This document shows positions 36,246 to 45,688 of a stretch of 64,000 bases of DNA, one piece after another. Source of the stretch: Spirosoma linguale DSM 74 (lineage in GTDB: Bacteria > Bacteroidota > Bacteroidia > Cytophagales > Spirosomataceae); assembly GCA_000024525.1 (NCBI GenBank), contig CP001769.1, positions 7,535,001-7,599,000 on the forward strand. The letters run 5' to 3'. Each line of letters starts with the position of its first letter. Position 1 is the first letter of the stretch. A program made the translations under genes and the position numbers. The notes under the pieces are model-generated. The model searched no databases. It was not told the DNA's origin and worked only from the letters and a program-made list of their open reading frames with translations.

Positions 36246-38522
36246 TTATCCTGAAATCCGTTTCTCCAGTTCTGGCTGAAAGGGCTGGTTGTAGAATCGT
36301 TTGCCCTGGTTTTTGTACAGCGCGTTGGCCACCGCACCAAACACGGGCGGGAAAGGAGGCTCGCCCAAGCCGGTTGGATCGATGTCGTTTTCGACGAAGT
36401 AAACCTCAATTTGTTTGGGCGCTTCGTTGTGCCGAATGATGCGGTAGTTGTGGAAGTTCGACTGCTCGGCCGCGCCGTCTTTATGCGTTAAAGCACCGTA
36501 AAATGCGTTGCCGATACCATCGACCACGGCACCCTGCACCATATTTTTCGCCGATTCGGGGTTTACCACGATCCCGCAGTCCATTGCACTGAATACACGC
36601 TCGACATACGGCTGTCCATCGCGGGTCACCATATCGACCACGTGGGCCGCGTAGGAGTTATGGCAGAAATAAGCGGCCACGCCCCGGTTGTACTTCTCGT
36701 TGCCGGACGTGGCGACGCCCGCCTTGCTCCATCCGGATTTGTCGCGTACCAGCGTCAGCACACCCGCATACCGGTCGGGGTCATACTCGTTGTTCTTGCC
36801 GACCGGATTTTCCTTCGCCCGTTTCAGCAGCTCCAGCCTGAACTCGATGGGGTCTTTGCCCATTGCTTCGGCCACTTCGTCGAGAAATGACTGCTCGGCG
36901 GCAGCGTTGAAGTTGGAGCGTGGAGCCCGGAAAGCCCCAATCGTGATGTTGGATGGAATCTCCCAGCCTTCGGCCAGGTAGTTGTCTACCGCTCCGGCCG
37001 GGAATCGGTTGGCATGAACCGGATGCTCGGGAATGCCGCCCCCTTTCACATGAAAGGCAATCAGATTTTTGTTGGCGTCCAGTGCTGCGCGGTACGTAGC
37101 CGTGTACATGGGACGGTAGATACCGTAGGTCATGTCATCTTCGCGGGTGTAGATCAGCTTAATGGGGGCTTTGACCTTTTTCGAGATCAGGGCCGCTTCC
37201 ACTACGTAGTGATGATAGGCCCGCCGACCAAATCCGCCACCCATGCGTGTCATCTGAATATCAATCTTATCGGCAGGCAAGCCCAGTCGCTTCGACAGTG
37301 TTTGTTCGGTTAAGGACGGAGCCTGAATGGGGCCTGCTACAAAGGCTTTTTCGTCGGTCACATGGGCAAAGAAGTTCATTGGCTCCATGCAGTTATGGGC
37401 CAGAAAAGGCGCATTGTAGGTACGCTCGATGACCTGAGCCGCATTCCTGAAGGCTGTTTCCGGGTCGCCGTCTTTGCGGAGTTGGGTTGCCGGTTTTTTC
37501 GCCCATTCCTGCATTCGGGCTAGTTGAGCGGTGGTGCTTTCCAGACCGGCGGGGGTTATCTCTTCACCTTTCCGGCCGAAGGCATTGGTCGCTTCTTTGC
37601 GCTCAGGAGCCTGTTCCCACTGTACTTTCAGTTTTTTGCGGGCATTCATGACCTCCCAGGTCGTTTTGCCTACCACCACCACCAGTTCATTGAAGGTTCG
37701 GGTTTCAAACGCCCCCCGTTCCGAACCCTGTTCAAACACATCGATTGCAAACACGTCGGTTATGCCCGGCATTTTGAGCGTCTGCGTGGCATCGAACGAT
37801 TTCAGCTTCAGGCCGAACGCCGGTGGGTGCTGGATCATGGCAATCAGCGTACCCGGTTGCCGGTAATCCAGCCCAAACAGCGGCTTACCGGTTACGACCT
37901 TGAGCCCCTCAACGTTTTTCCGGCCACTACGGACAATGGTGAAGTCCTTCGGGCTTTTAAGCTTTATGTCTTTAGGCACCGGTATTTCGGCGGCTTTTGA
38001 AGCTAACTCGCCGTATTTGGCCGATTTACCCGACTTTTCGTGGTAGAGTACACCCGCTTTGGTGCTCACCTCATCGACGGGTACGTTCCAGCTTTTCGCG
38101 GCCGCTTCGCGAAGCATCTGCCGGGCCGACGCACCGGCCGTTCGCAGGGGTTTCCAGTAAGCCCGCACCGATTGGCTACCGCCGGTGAACTGCCCGCCAA
38201 ACTTGGTGTTATCGTGCGGGGCCATCTCGACCACCACGTTTTTCCAGTCTATGTCCAGCTCTTCGGCAACAATCATGGGCAGCGAGGTCATCACGTTCTG
38301 GCCAAACTCGGGATTTGGGCACATGAGCCTGATGACATTATCGGGCGTAATCTGGATATAGCCGTTGAGTTGCGCCCATTGTTCAGGCAGGTTCAGCGCC
38401 TGCATTTTATCGGAAGCGGCAAAGCTCGACAGCCAGCTCACGCTGAGCATCATACCACCGCCCGATAGCAGCGAAGCCTTTAGAAAGGAACGCCTGTTAT
38501 AGCTAGATTTAGTCGTTTTCAT
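36246..38522 (-). CDS. Molybdopterin-binding oxidoreductase large subunit (IorB-like)
   Basis: 758 residues. Twin-arginine signal (NRRSFLKASLLSGGG) for export of a folded cofactor protein. The rest is the molybdenum-binding subunit of the xanthine dehydrogenase/aldehyde oxidase family, IorB type: TRMGGGFGRRAYHHYVVEAA, FRAPRSNFNAAAEQSFLDEV and GLGEPPFPPVFGAVANALYK are the cofactor-contact stretches. Such two-subunit periplasmic enzymes oxidise aldehydes or N-heterocycles such as isoquinoline. The [2Fe-2S] partner is encoded immediately upstream. No cytochrome c subunit is adjacent, so the electron acceptor is not evident. Confidence 0.92.
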   Translation of the reverse strand: MKTTKSSYNRRSFLKASLLSGGGMMLSVSWLSSFAASDKMQALNLPEQWAQLNGYIQITPDNVIRLMCPNPEFGQNVMTSLPMIVAEELDIDWKNVVVEMAPHDNTKFGGQFTGGSQSVRAYWKPLRTAGASARQMLREAAAKSWNVPVDEVSTKAGVLYHEKSGKSAKYGELASKAAEIPVPKDIKLKSPKDFTIVRSGRKNVEGLKVVTGKPLFGLDYRQPGTLIAMIQHPPAFGLKLKSFDATQTLKMPGITDVFAIDVFEQGSERGAFETRTFNELVVVVGKTTWEVMNARKKLKVQWEQAPERKEATNAFGRKGEEITPAGLESTTAQLARMQEWAKKPATQLRKDGDPETAFRNAAQVIERTYNAPFLAHNCMEPMNFFAHVTDEKAFVAGPIQAPSLTEQTLSKRLGLPADKIDIQMTRMGGGFGRRAYHHYVVEAALISKKVKAPIKLIYTREDDMTYGIYRPMYTATYRAALDANKNLIAFHVKGGGIPEHPVHANRFPAGAVDNYLAEGWEIPSNITIGAFRAPRSNFNAAAEQSFLDEVAEAMGKDPIEFRLELLKRAKENPVGKNNEYDPDRYAGVLTLVRDKSGWSKAGVATSGNEKYNRGVAAYFCHNSYAAHVVDMVTRDGQPYVERVFSAMDCGIVVNPESAKNMVQGAVVDGIGNAFYGALTHKDGAAEQSNFHNYRIIRHNEAPKQIEVYFVENDIDPTGLGEPPFPPVFGAVANALYKNQGKRFYNQPFQPELEKRISG

Positions 38523-38614
38523 GTCAGTAAGGATAAATGTACAATGGAGAATGAAAAATGGGTAATGGCCGAAATTCAGCCGGTAATCGTGCCTGAATCA
38601 TTCTGCATGGTCCA

Positions 38615-39070
38615 TTATTTTTTTGCGGCTGATTTAATGGCTTCCTTGATGCGCAGGTACGTGCCACACCGGCAAATATTGCCACTCATGGCCGCATCGA
38701 TGTCGGCATCGGTCGGGTTCGGATTTGATTTCAGCAATGAAGCCGCACTCATCATTTGTCCCGCCTGACAGTAGCCGCACTGGGCCACGTCGTGTGCCAG
38801 CCACGCCTTTTGTACGGGGTGGTCGCCTTTGGCCGACAGCCCCTCGATGGTCGTGATGGCCTGAGTCCCCACGGCCGAAACGGGCAACTGGCACGAGCGA
38901 ACGGCCGTTCCGTCGAGGTGTACAGTGCAGGCCCCGCACTGCGCCATGCCGCAGCCGTATTTTGTGCCGGTTAAATCAAGATGGTCGCGCAGGACCCACA
39001 GAACGGGGGTTGATGGATCAACATCAACCTGCCTGCTTTTTCCGTTTATTTTTACGCTGAACTTTGCCAA
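38615..39070 (-). CDS. [2Fe-2S] oxidoreductase small subunit (IorA-like)
   Basis: 151 residues. Plant-type ferredoxin cluster cysteines Cys40, Cys45, Cys48 and Cys60 ([16 protein letters not shown]) and the second, helical cluster Cys98, Cys101, Cys133, Cys135 ([18 protein letters not shown]). It passes electrons from the molybdenum subunit encoded downstream. There is no signal of its own; export presumably occurs together with the Tat-targeted large subunit. Confidence 0.94.
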   Translation of the reverse strand: MAKFSVKINGKSRQVDVDPSTPVLWVLRDHLDLTGTKYGCGMAQCGACTVHLDGTAVRSCQLPVSAVGTQAITTIEGLSAKGDHPVQKAWLAHDVAQCGYCQAGQMMSAASLLKSNPNPTDADIDAAMSGNICRCGTYLRIKEAIKSAAKK

Positions 39071-39106
39071 GGTGTTACGAGTTTGCGGTTTAATACTAAA
39101 TTTTAG

Positions 39107-40021
39107 TTATCCGTTTTTGAAAGCCAACGGGCTCATTTTCAGATGCTTCTTAAAGAAATTATTGAAGTGTGTCACTTCGCTGAATCCCAGGGCGTAGGCA
39201 ATATCCGATACGCTCCAGGTACTTTGTTTTAAAAGCGTTTTCGACTCCTGCAGAATCCGGTCGGCAATGAGTTGGGTGGTGGTTTTCTGCGTCGTTTCCT
39301 TCACCGCCCGGTTTAAGTGGTTCACGTGAACGTTCAGCTGCGCTGCAAAATCGGAGGCCGACCGAAAATTCACCTGCTGGTGGGTATCGTCGAGCGGAAA
39401 CTGGCGTTCCAGCAGTTCCAGAAACAGGGTCGCAATTCGTTGCGAAGCATTGACTGTTCGTTTGTCGAACGATGACGCCGGTTGCATTTTCATAGCGAAG
39501 TGCAGCAACTCAAAAACCAGGTTCCGCAATACATCATACTTGTGGATGTAATCGGATTGGATTTCGGCGAACATCCGCTCATAAACCGGAATTAGTTGAC
39601 TCACCTGCTCGTCGGTCAGTTCAAATACGTGCGTACCGTTGGGCTGAAACACCCCGTACTGGCTCAGATTGCCAAACTGGCTGAAAAAATGGTGATTGAA
39701 AATACCGTAAAACCCGTCCCGCACGGTGTCCAGATGCTCCCAGGCATAGGGAATGTGCGGATTGGAAAACGTCAGGGCCTGTTTTTTTACCTCTACCACC
39801 TGATCGGCATAGTGCACGCGGCTGTTTCCGATCACCAGCATTACTTTGTAGTAGTCGCGCCGTTTATAAGGCACTGGTTTCGCTTTTCCGTCGACCAGCG
39901 GCTCCAGCCGAAACACGTTGAAATGCCCGATCCCGCTCCGAATCGAATCGGGCATCCAGGGATAGGTCATGCCGTCGAACTTTCGATGGTATAATTCGTC
40001 TACCGTTTCAACGTCATCCAT
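39107..40021 (-). CDS. AraC-family regulator upstream of iorAB
   Basis: 304 residues. N-terminal cupin-like sensor (MLVIGNSRVHYADQVVEVKK, SNPHIPYAWEHL) and C-terminal AraC HTH pair (SASDFAAQLNVHVNHLNRAV; WSVSDIAYALGFSEVTHFNN, ending FKKHLKMSPLAFK). It is transcribed toward iorA with a 36-base gap, so all three may be co-transcribed, the regulator controlling the oxidoreductase. Confidence 0.92.
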   Translation of the reverse strand: MDDVETVDELYHRKFDGMTYPWMPDSIRSGIGHFNVFRLEPLVDGKAKPVPYKRRDYYKVMLVIGNSRVHYADQVVEVKKQALTFSNPHIPYAWEHLDTVRDGFYGIFNHHFFSQFGNLSQYGVFQPNGTHVFELTDEQVSQLIPVYERMFAEIQSDYIHKYDVLRNLVFELLHFAMKMQPASSFDKRTVNASQRIATLFLELLERQFPLDDTHQQVNFRSASDFAAQLNVHVNHLNRAVKETTQKTTTQLIADRILQESKTLLKQSTWSVSDIAYALGFSEVTHFNNFFKKHLKMSPLAFKNG

Positions 40022-40247
40022 ACGTGTAATGAGATACCCGAAATGCCGCTATTTCAGTCAGTTAATGGGCAATTTTTTCAGGCTACTAAATTAGTAGAAG
40101 TGGACACCCTTACCTTATGCTATTCAAACAATAAATTACGAAAGTCAAACAATTGGCTAATTCAATCTCACTCAATCCGGCACATCAGTTGTACTGACAA
40201 TCGGGTAAGCTCCCCAATATTGAGCTATCTATGCGCCGTAAAACAAA

Positions 40248-40272
40248 GAAGGTCACTTGTCAAGCGACCTTC
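40248..40272 (-). terminator. Terminator of the PhyH gene
   Basis: gaaggtcactt pairs with aagcgaccttc (one mismatch) around a 3-base loop, 36 bases past the stop of the minus-strand gene, followed on that strand by tttgtttt. Confidence 0.7.
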
Positions 40273-40307
40273 CTGGCTTTGTTAATGTAGCTATTGGGGA
40301 TAAACCA

Positions 40308-41270
40308 TTAAAACGGCTTTTTACCGATCAGCTTTTTTACCAGCTCTTTGACCAGTACGGGCAGGGTGAAGTTATGACTTACGGCGTAGCGGAAATTGCC
40401 CGTGTTGATCGTTTCGATGGGTTTGCCATTTTCACTGTGCTGAACCACTTTTCCGGTGGCAATATTGATCACGTGCCGCAGGTTCAGGTTTTTGGAAAAC
40501 ATGTCTGAAAAACGGGGCGAGTAATACATGCAACCCTCAAAATAGTAGTGCGTCACCTGCGACCATCGGGTTACGTTACCCCCGGTAATGGGCATGCCAC
40601 CGTGGATCAAGTTCGACGACCAGATCAGAACATCGCCTTTTTTCATGTGAATTTCCTTCCGCTCGTACCCTTTGGCGGCCATAAACTCTTCCACGAAATC
40701 CTCATAGTTGGGGTACTCCTCGTAATTACCCCGTGCTTCTATGCCTAAATCGAAATAGTTGAACTCTTCCTGCCGGTGCGAGCGTGGATAATAAAACAAG
40801 GGGCCGTTAGTGGCCGATGTTTCTTCCAGTGCAACCCAGACACCGCACATAAAACGGGCCGGGGTACAGCTGAAGTGAATGCTGTCGGAGTGAGCCCGCT
40901 GCTGGGTGCCAAACTTGAAATTGAGCGTCTGAAACGGAATAGGCTCCCGGTCATATAGCATGCGCAGTACATCGAAGATGGCAGGCTGGGAGGCCAGCTC
41001 GCGAACCGTGCCGTATCTCTTCCAGATATCCTGGTGTCGGGAAGGTTCTTCACCAACCTTATCGGGATATTCACCTTTAATTTCCTCGATGGCCCGGTCT
41101 ATCAGTTCATGACTCACCTGCTGGGGCAATACGATAAAGCCTTCCCGGTTGTAGTGAGTCGCCAGCTCACGTTGCTCGGGCGTGAGATTGTGCTTTTGAA
41201 GGAGATCGTTAAAGAACGGCGATTCGACCCAGGGCAGATTCATCCGCTGGGCAACAGAAATATTTTTCAT
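40308..41270 (-). CDS. Phytanoyl-CoA dioxygenase (PhyH) family protein
   Basis: 320 residues. Fe(II)/2-oxoglutarate dioxygenase fold. The iron triad is His127-x-Asp129 (RAHSDSIHF) and the distal His223 (NLIHGGMP); the conserved arginine for 2-oxoglutarate is likely in NVTRWSQVTHYYF. The family hydroxylates lipids, natural products and small metabolites; substrate unknown. It is monocistronic and not linked to a biosynthetic cluster. Confidence 0.85.
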   Translation of the reverse strand: MKNISVAQRMNLPWVESPFFNDLLQKHNLTPEQRELATHYNREGFIVLPQQVSHELIDRAIEEIKGEYPDKVGEEPSRHQDIWKRYGTVRELASQPAIFDVLRMLYDREPIPFQTLNFKFGTQQRAHSDSIHFSCTPARFMCGVWVALEETSATNGPLFYYPRSHRQEEFNYFDLGIEARGNYEEYPNYEDFVEEFMAAKGYERKEIHMKKGDVLIWSSNLIHGGMPITGGNVTRWSQVTHYYFEGCMYYSPRFSDMFSKNLNLRHVINIATGKVVQHSENGKPIETINTGNFRYAVSHNFTLPVLVKELVKKLIGKKPF

Positions 41271-41450
41271 TGGTTTTATGGGTGGTTATAGATAGCATAT
41301 GCCAAATGGCCGGGACGGACTTGTCCTGCCAGTAAAATTAATACAGGAAACTATGCGTATATGGGTTGGACCTATTTATTTACATATAATAAATTGATCG
41401 ATCTGGTTGACTGCCAGTCAGCTTATGCCCTTCCCCTGCTCGTATAAAAG

Positions 41451-41500
41451 CAGCAAAGCCTGTCTATCCCGTTACATAACGGGATAGACAGGCTTTGCTG
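41451..41500 (-). terminator. Long perfect hairpin after the DUF4394 gene
   Basis: 23-bp arms at 41451-41473 and 41478-41500 with a 4-base loop (acat), 17 bases past the stop of the minus-strand gene; the minus strand continues with cttttata. Confidence 0.85.
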
Positions 41501-41517
41501 AAAACGGATTTATCAGA

Positions 41518-43056
41518 CTAGAAACCCAGGCCAAGGGCAAACCCGCGAATCATCGGGTTGCCGGGCAGCGATGCGCCAGCAGTTGCCGAGCCGGTTGTCA
41601 GATTGATGGTATATAATTGGGTTGTGCCGTTTACACGTAATAGTGCGTAGGCAGTGCCCGATGCTCCGCCAATGTCGAACCCGTTGGCTGCTTCGGCTGT
41701 AAAGCCCAGCGGACCTACCGATACCAGCGTACCGTTATTGGGCGGGTTCTGCTGAACCAGCATGACCGAAGTGCTCTGGATGTCGAGATCATACAGTATG
41801 GTTGTGGTAGCCCCGGCAACGTTGTTCGTATAAGCCGAAGCCGATACCATGGGTGTTCCCGGATTAAGAGGGCCATCCACAGCGGCCACTGCACCATCAT
41901 TTGGATTCAGACGCAGGTTCTGCCCGGTAGTCGTGGTAACCCGGATACGGTCGACGGTTGGGTTGAAATCGAAGCCGACATCCGTTCCTGATAGCAGGGT
42001 GCTTAACGGACCCGAACCCACCTGCGTGGCAGCCCCGTTGGCCGTGTTGATGGTATACAGCCGACTGCTGCTGCCAATGGCATACAACTGACCGTTTGCT
42101 GGTCGGAAATCAATACCATAGAGTACTTCGGACGGTTGAAGCCCCGTTAGTACTTTCGCAATGGGAGCGGGGTTCATTGGATTGAAGATGAGCAGGTTAT
42201 TTGCTCCGTCAATGGCGTATGCAACCGGCTCCGTTGGGATAGCCAGCCCAATAATGGTGCCGGGGAGGTTCCCCAGTTTCTGCAATCGGCCCGTCGAGAG
42301 GTTGATTTGCTGTAGTTCCGAAGCGCCGTTAAACATAACCGCTACTAAGCCCTGGGTGTTGTCGGTTGGCGAAATGTCGAAACCGGCCGCCCCGGTAATG
42401 TCTAACCCCAATGGACCAACATCCGTAAGCGTGCCGTTGTTGGGTGGGTTCTGTATGTACAGTCGATCCGTGGCGGGGTCGATGTCGTAAAGCGTAGTTG
42501 TGGTTGAGCCCGCCCGGTTGTTGGTATAGGCAACTTCCGAAATCATTGCCCCGAAAGCGCCGTTGATGTTGCCATCGACAGCCGCTACCGTACCGGTTTC
42601 GGGGTTAAGGCGCAAATCCTGCCCGGTATTTGTTACCAGACGAATGCGGTCGACGGTTGGGTTGAAATCCAGGCCAACGACAGAACCCGAAACGGCTGGG
42701 GTAAAGGCGGTAGGCGTCAACGGACGCCCCTCGCCCGTGGCGGGGTTAATCACGAACAGACGGCTCATGTTACTTACACCATAGAGCTGCCCCGTAGCGG
42801 GTCTGAAGTCGATAGATAGTATTCGCTCGCCCGATGCCAGACCCGTAATGGTTGTTGTTGCCAGTAGGCTGGCAGACGCCCGGATGTTCAATCGGATTAA
42901 TTGATTAGCATCACTGAGGGCATAGACGGTGGCATCGGGCAGGGTGCCCGGGTCGGGAGACAAGCGGTGGTCCTGACAGGCGTTCAACGTCAGTAAGAAG
43001 CCAAATGCGGTTAATCCGGCAATAATTCGACGCGTTTTTCTGTAAAGCGTGATCAT
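41518..43056 (-). CDS. DUF4394 lipoprotein with internal duplication
   Basis: 512 residues. Lipobox TLNAC (Cys27). Two DUF4394 units follow, roughly 40-270 and 275-510, each with IDFRPA(T/N)GQLY, FNPTVDRIR, LRLNP, AYTNN-AG-TTT-LYD and QNPPNNGTL-VGPLG. The unit is a beta-rich, propeller-like surface domain of unknown function. The gene is an internal tandem duplication within a family that often carries one unit. Location: outer membrane or periplasmic lipoprotein. Confidence 0.88.
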   Translation of the reverse strand: MITLYRKTRRIIAGLTAFGFLLTLNACQDHRLSPDPGTLPDATVYALSDANQLIRLNIRASASLLATTTITGLASGERILSIDFRPATGQLYGVSNMSRLFVINPATGEGRPLTPTAFTPAVSGSVVGLDFNPTVDRIRLVTNTGQDLRLNPETGTVAAVDGNINGAFGAMISEVAYTNNRAGSTTTTLYDIDPATDRLYIQNPPNNGTLTDVGPLGLDITGAAGFDISPTDNTQGLVAVMFNGASELQQINLSTGRLQKLGNLPGTIIGLAIPTEPVAYAIDGANNLLIFNPMNPAPIAKVLTGLQPSEVLYGIDFRPANGQLYAIGSSSRLYTINTANGAATQVGSGPLSTLLSGTDVGFDFNPTVDRIRVTTTTGQNLRLNPNDGAVAAVDGPLNPGTPMVSASAYTNNVAGATTTILYDLDIQSTSVMLVQQNPPNNGTLVSVGPLGFTAEAANGFDIGGASGTAYALLRVNGTTQLYTINLTTGSATAGASLPGNPMIRGFALGLGF

Positions 43057-43199
43057 AGTTTTTCTCGTTGAAAAGTAAGCAGAGCTACAGCGACGAATCG
43101 CTGTCCTTTCTATACGTGGCTACGCGCAGAACAGATTGTCGAAAATTAAATTTTGATTAAAAATTTTAGGTGAGCAGGCTCTGAACGGCTAACCGGCCT

Positions 43200-44699
43200 T
43201 TACCAAACCTTTTTTACACTCACGAAACTGCCGAAACCAGCGGGTAGCAGATCTCCCCGATCTAAAGCCATCGACGTTGTGAGCACGGTACCGGGCCATT
43301 GGCTAAGTGGCCATTGGGCAGTTACCAGAGCAGAGAGTTGGTGAAAAACCTGCGGATACGGCTGTTTGTAAGAGCCGAAATTTCGGCTGTACGATAGACG
43401 GGTCGTTAGGGTGGGGCCTCGCCGGAACGACCCTGTAGCACCTGCATACCAGGCTACAATCCGGTTGTTTGGGTAATAGCCATTGCCGCCATAGGTGTTT
43501 CCGATCTGCGGGTCCAGATCGGGTCGCGGCATGATAAAGGGCGTGCCTAACGTTCGCTCCCGATACGACCAGCCCTGTATGTATTGACTGTGGTTAAAGT
43601 AGTTATCGGCTCCCTGGTAGCGTGCGGATGGGTCGAAGGTTGGCCCGCTCTGGTTGGTGGTACTCAGCCACTCCAGCAGAATACGCTGGAATCGAAACCG
43701 CGAACCGGCTTTCGACCGATTGAGGTACCGCAGACCCGTCAGGCCATCGGGCACATTCTGCAACGCCAGCCCCGATGCATCGTCGTACATGTGCTGATGA
43801 TACAGGAACCAGTCGCGTTTATTTCCTTTCCATTCCACGGCAATATCATAGCTGCCAACGTGGTTGCCCAGCCGGTTGGTACCGTCGAAACTCGTAAAGC
43901 GGTCATTCTCCAGCGCATCCGGGTACTTACCCGTTACGAGCGACAGGTAGTCCTGAAACGAGGTAGACAGACTTCCGTTTACTGCCAGGGGCGTACCAAT
44001 CAGGTAGTCGGCGTGGCCACCCCATTGCACCTGGTGGTTCAGTCCGGCGTACACCTGAATGCGCCAGTCTGGCTTGCCGATACGCCCGTAAAGGTATTTC
44101 TGGTGGAGGTAACTATCTTTTATATAGGAGTCGATGAGCCAGCCATGCGCGTAGCCAACCCGAAACGACAGGAGTTTTTTGGTAAAGCCAATCGGCACAA
44201 AGTCAGGGGTATGCAGCTGGATTTTCGGGAAAGGCATGGCATTCCCCGACCAGGCCACAAAGCCCGATGTCAGGAGTGTATCGCCCAGGCCAGCGACTTC
44301 CCGGCGATTACCGCCATATAGCTCAAAAACGCCATACCGAACTGTTACGTAAGCATCCGGCAGAATAATGGCCGGTTGGGCTGTAGTAGGGTGAGGACCG
44401 GCATTGGCAACGGCATAGAGGCCAAAGCTCCAATCGAAGCGCGATTTTTTTGCTGAAGCGGAGTCGGGTTGGGGTTTGTAGGTATGAGCCAGCCCAAGAC
44501 GAACCGTAGCAAAAGAACCGCTTATGGGCGTAATGGCGTACTGATTGGCGCGTAACCAGAATGGGTTTTGGTCATTTGACGCAGCCAATCCACCGAGTTC
44601 AGCCGAGTAATGCATTGACCGCGGTGAAGAAACGGTCTGTGACCACGCCAGCGATTGGCCTATAAAAAGGAGGCTGGCGATCAGGTACAATACGTGCAT
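43200..44699 (-). CDS. Capsule assembly Wzi-family outer-membrane protein
   Basis: 499 residues with a signal peptide (SLLFIGQSLAWSQT). Beta-barrel pattern throughout; DWFLYHQHMYDDASGLALQN, RFQRILLEWLSTTNQSGPTF and the N-terminal LGGLAASNDQNPFWLRANQY are characteristic of the Bacteroidota Wzi-like family. Wzi in enterobacteria anchors capsular polysaccharide at the surface; here no capsule cluster is adjacent, so the role is inferred from family only. Confidence 0.85.
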   Translation of the reverse strand: MHVLYLIASLLFIGQSLAWSQTVSSPRSMHYSAELGGLAASNDQNPFWLRANQYAITPISGSFATVRLGLAHTYKPQPDSASAKKSRFDWSFGLYAVANAGPHPTTAQPAIILPDAYVTVRYGVFELYGGNRREVAGLGDTLLTSGFVAWSGNAMPFPKIQLHTPDFVPIGFTKKLLSFRVGYAHGWLIDSYIKDSYLHQKYLYGRIGKPDWRIQVYAGLNHQVQWGGHADYLIGTPLAVNGSLSTSFQDYLSLVTGKYPDALENDRFTSFDGTNRLGNHVGSYDIAVEWKGNKRDWFLYHQHMYDDASGLALQNVPDGLTGLRYLNRSKAGSRFRFQRILLEWLSTTNQSGPTFDPSARYQGADNYFNHSQYIQGWSYRERTLGTPFIMPRPDLDPQIGNTYGGNGYYPNNRIVAWYAGATGSFRRGPTLTTRLSYSRNFGSYKQPYPQVFHQLSALVTAQWPLSQWPGTVLTTSMALDRGDLLPAGFGSFVSVKKVW

Positions 44700-44736
44700 A
44701 AGTGCCTAAGATGATGGGAGGAAAGGACTTTGTCAG

Positions 44737-44763
44737 CAAACATACGGTGTAATGCTGAATCAA
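44737..44763 (-). promoter_or_regulatory. Promoter of the Wzi-like gene
   Basis: On the minus strand TTG (44761-44763), 16 bases, TATGTTTG (44737-44744), 37 bases upstream of the ATG. Confidence 0.55.
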
Positions 44764-44833
44764 GTTTGCTTACCTTATTGTAGGTTTTTTGAAACATCTT
44801 GCATTCATTTTTCATTACTATATACTTAGACAT

Positions 44834-45670
44834 ATGAAAACAACCTGCCGGATGACTATACCTTATACTACGCTTAATAACGGAGTTGAAATGCCTCTTC
44901 TGGGGCTGGGTGTATACGCGCCCAGACAGAACGACGAAGTGCAGTCGGCCATTGAGTGTGCGCTTGAAGTGGGGTGCCGTTTAATAGATACGGCGGCTGC
45001 CTACGGCAATGAGCGCGAAGTGGCTGATGCCATACGCTCCAGCGGCATTCCCCGAAACGATATTTTCATTACCACCAAAGTTTGGAACGAAGACCAGGGC
45101 TATAACCGTACCCTGCGGGCTTTTAACCGAAGCCTCGACCGGTTAGGCATGGACGTTGTTGACCTGTACCTAATTCACTGGCCGGTGAAAGAGCACCGGC
45201 ACGAGACCTGGCGGGCGCTCGAAAAAATTTATTCAGAAGGCCGTGCCAGAGCCATTGGCCTGTCGAACCATTACCCGAATCATATTGACGAGCTGCTCAC
45301 CGAAGCGCACATTACCCCGGCCATCAATCAAATTGAGTTCAGTCCGTATTGCTACCTGCCGGAGGTGATGGACTATTGCCGCCAGAAAAATATCCAGGCC
45401 GAAGGGTATGCTCCCCTTATACGGGGCCAAAAAGCCGACGACCCAAAGCTGGTTGCGCTGGCCGAAAAATACGGCAAGTCGACTTATCAGCTTCTGATCC
45501 GCTGGTCTTTGCAACACGGGGTGGTTACCATTCCAAAGTCGGTTAAACGCGAGCGCATTCGGGAGAATTTCGACGTGCTGGATTTTACGATTTCGGACGA
45601 GGATATGGCCTTGATGAACACATTTTACGACAACACGCGTATTGCCGACGACCCACGCGATATTCTGTAA
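44834..45670 (+). CDS. Aldo/keto reductase (AKR5-like)
   Basis: 278 residues from the ATG at 44834; an ATG at 44852 is equally possible, while the TTG at 44789 is unlikely. Catalytic residues in RLIDTAAAYGNE (Asp, Tyr), ITTKVW (Lys) and LYLIHWPV (His). PKSVKRERIRENF is the NADPH-binding motif of the 2,5-diketo-gluconate-reductase/prostaglandin-synthase type. General carbonyl reduction in the cytoplasm; substrate unknown. Divergent from the Wzi-like gene. Confidence 0.92.
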   Translation: MKTTCRMTIPYTTLNNGVEMPLLGLGVYAPRQNDEVQSAIECALEVGCRLIDTAAAYGNEREVADAIRSSGIPRNDIFITTKVWNEDQGYNRTLRAFNRSLDRLGMDVVDLYLIHWPVKEHRHETWRALEKIYSEGRARAIGLSNHYPNHIDELLTEAHITPAINQIEFSPYCYLPEVMDYCRQKNIQAEGYAPLIRGQKADDPKLVALAEKYGKSTYQLLIRWSLQHGVVTIPKSVKRERIRENFDVLDFTISDEDMALMNTFYDNTRIADDPRDIL

Positions 45671-45688
45671 ACTCAGCAATTAAGTCGT

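Noticed and set aside
40083..40097. ctacta-aat-tagtag palindrome upstream of the AraC gene
   Set aside because: Short and AT-rich; expected by chance and without a matching second site.
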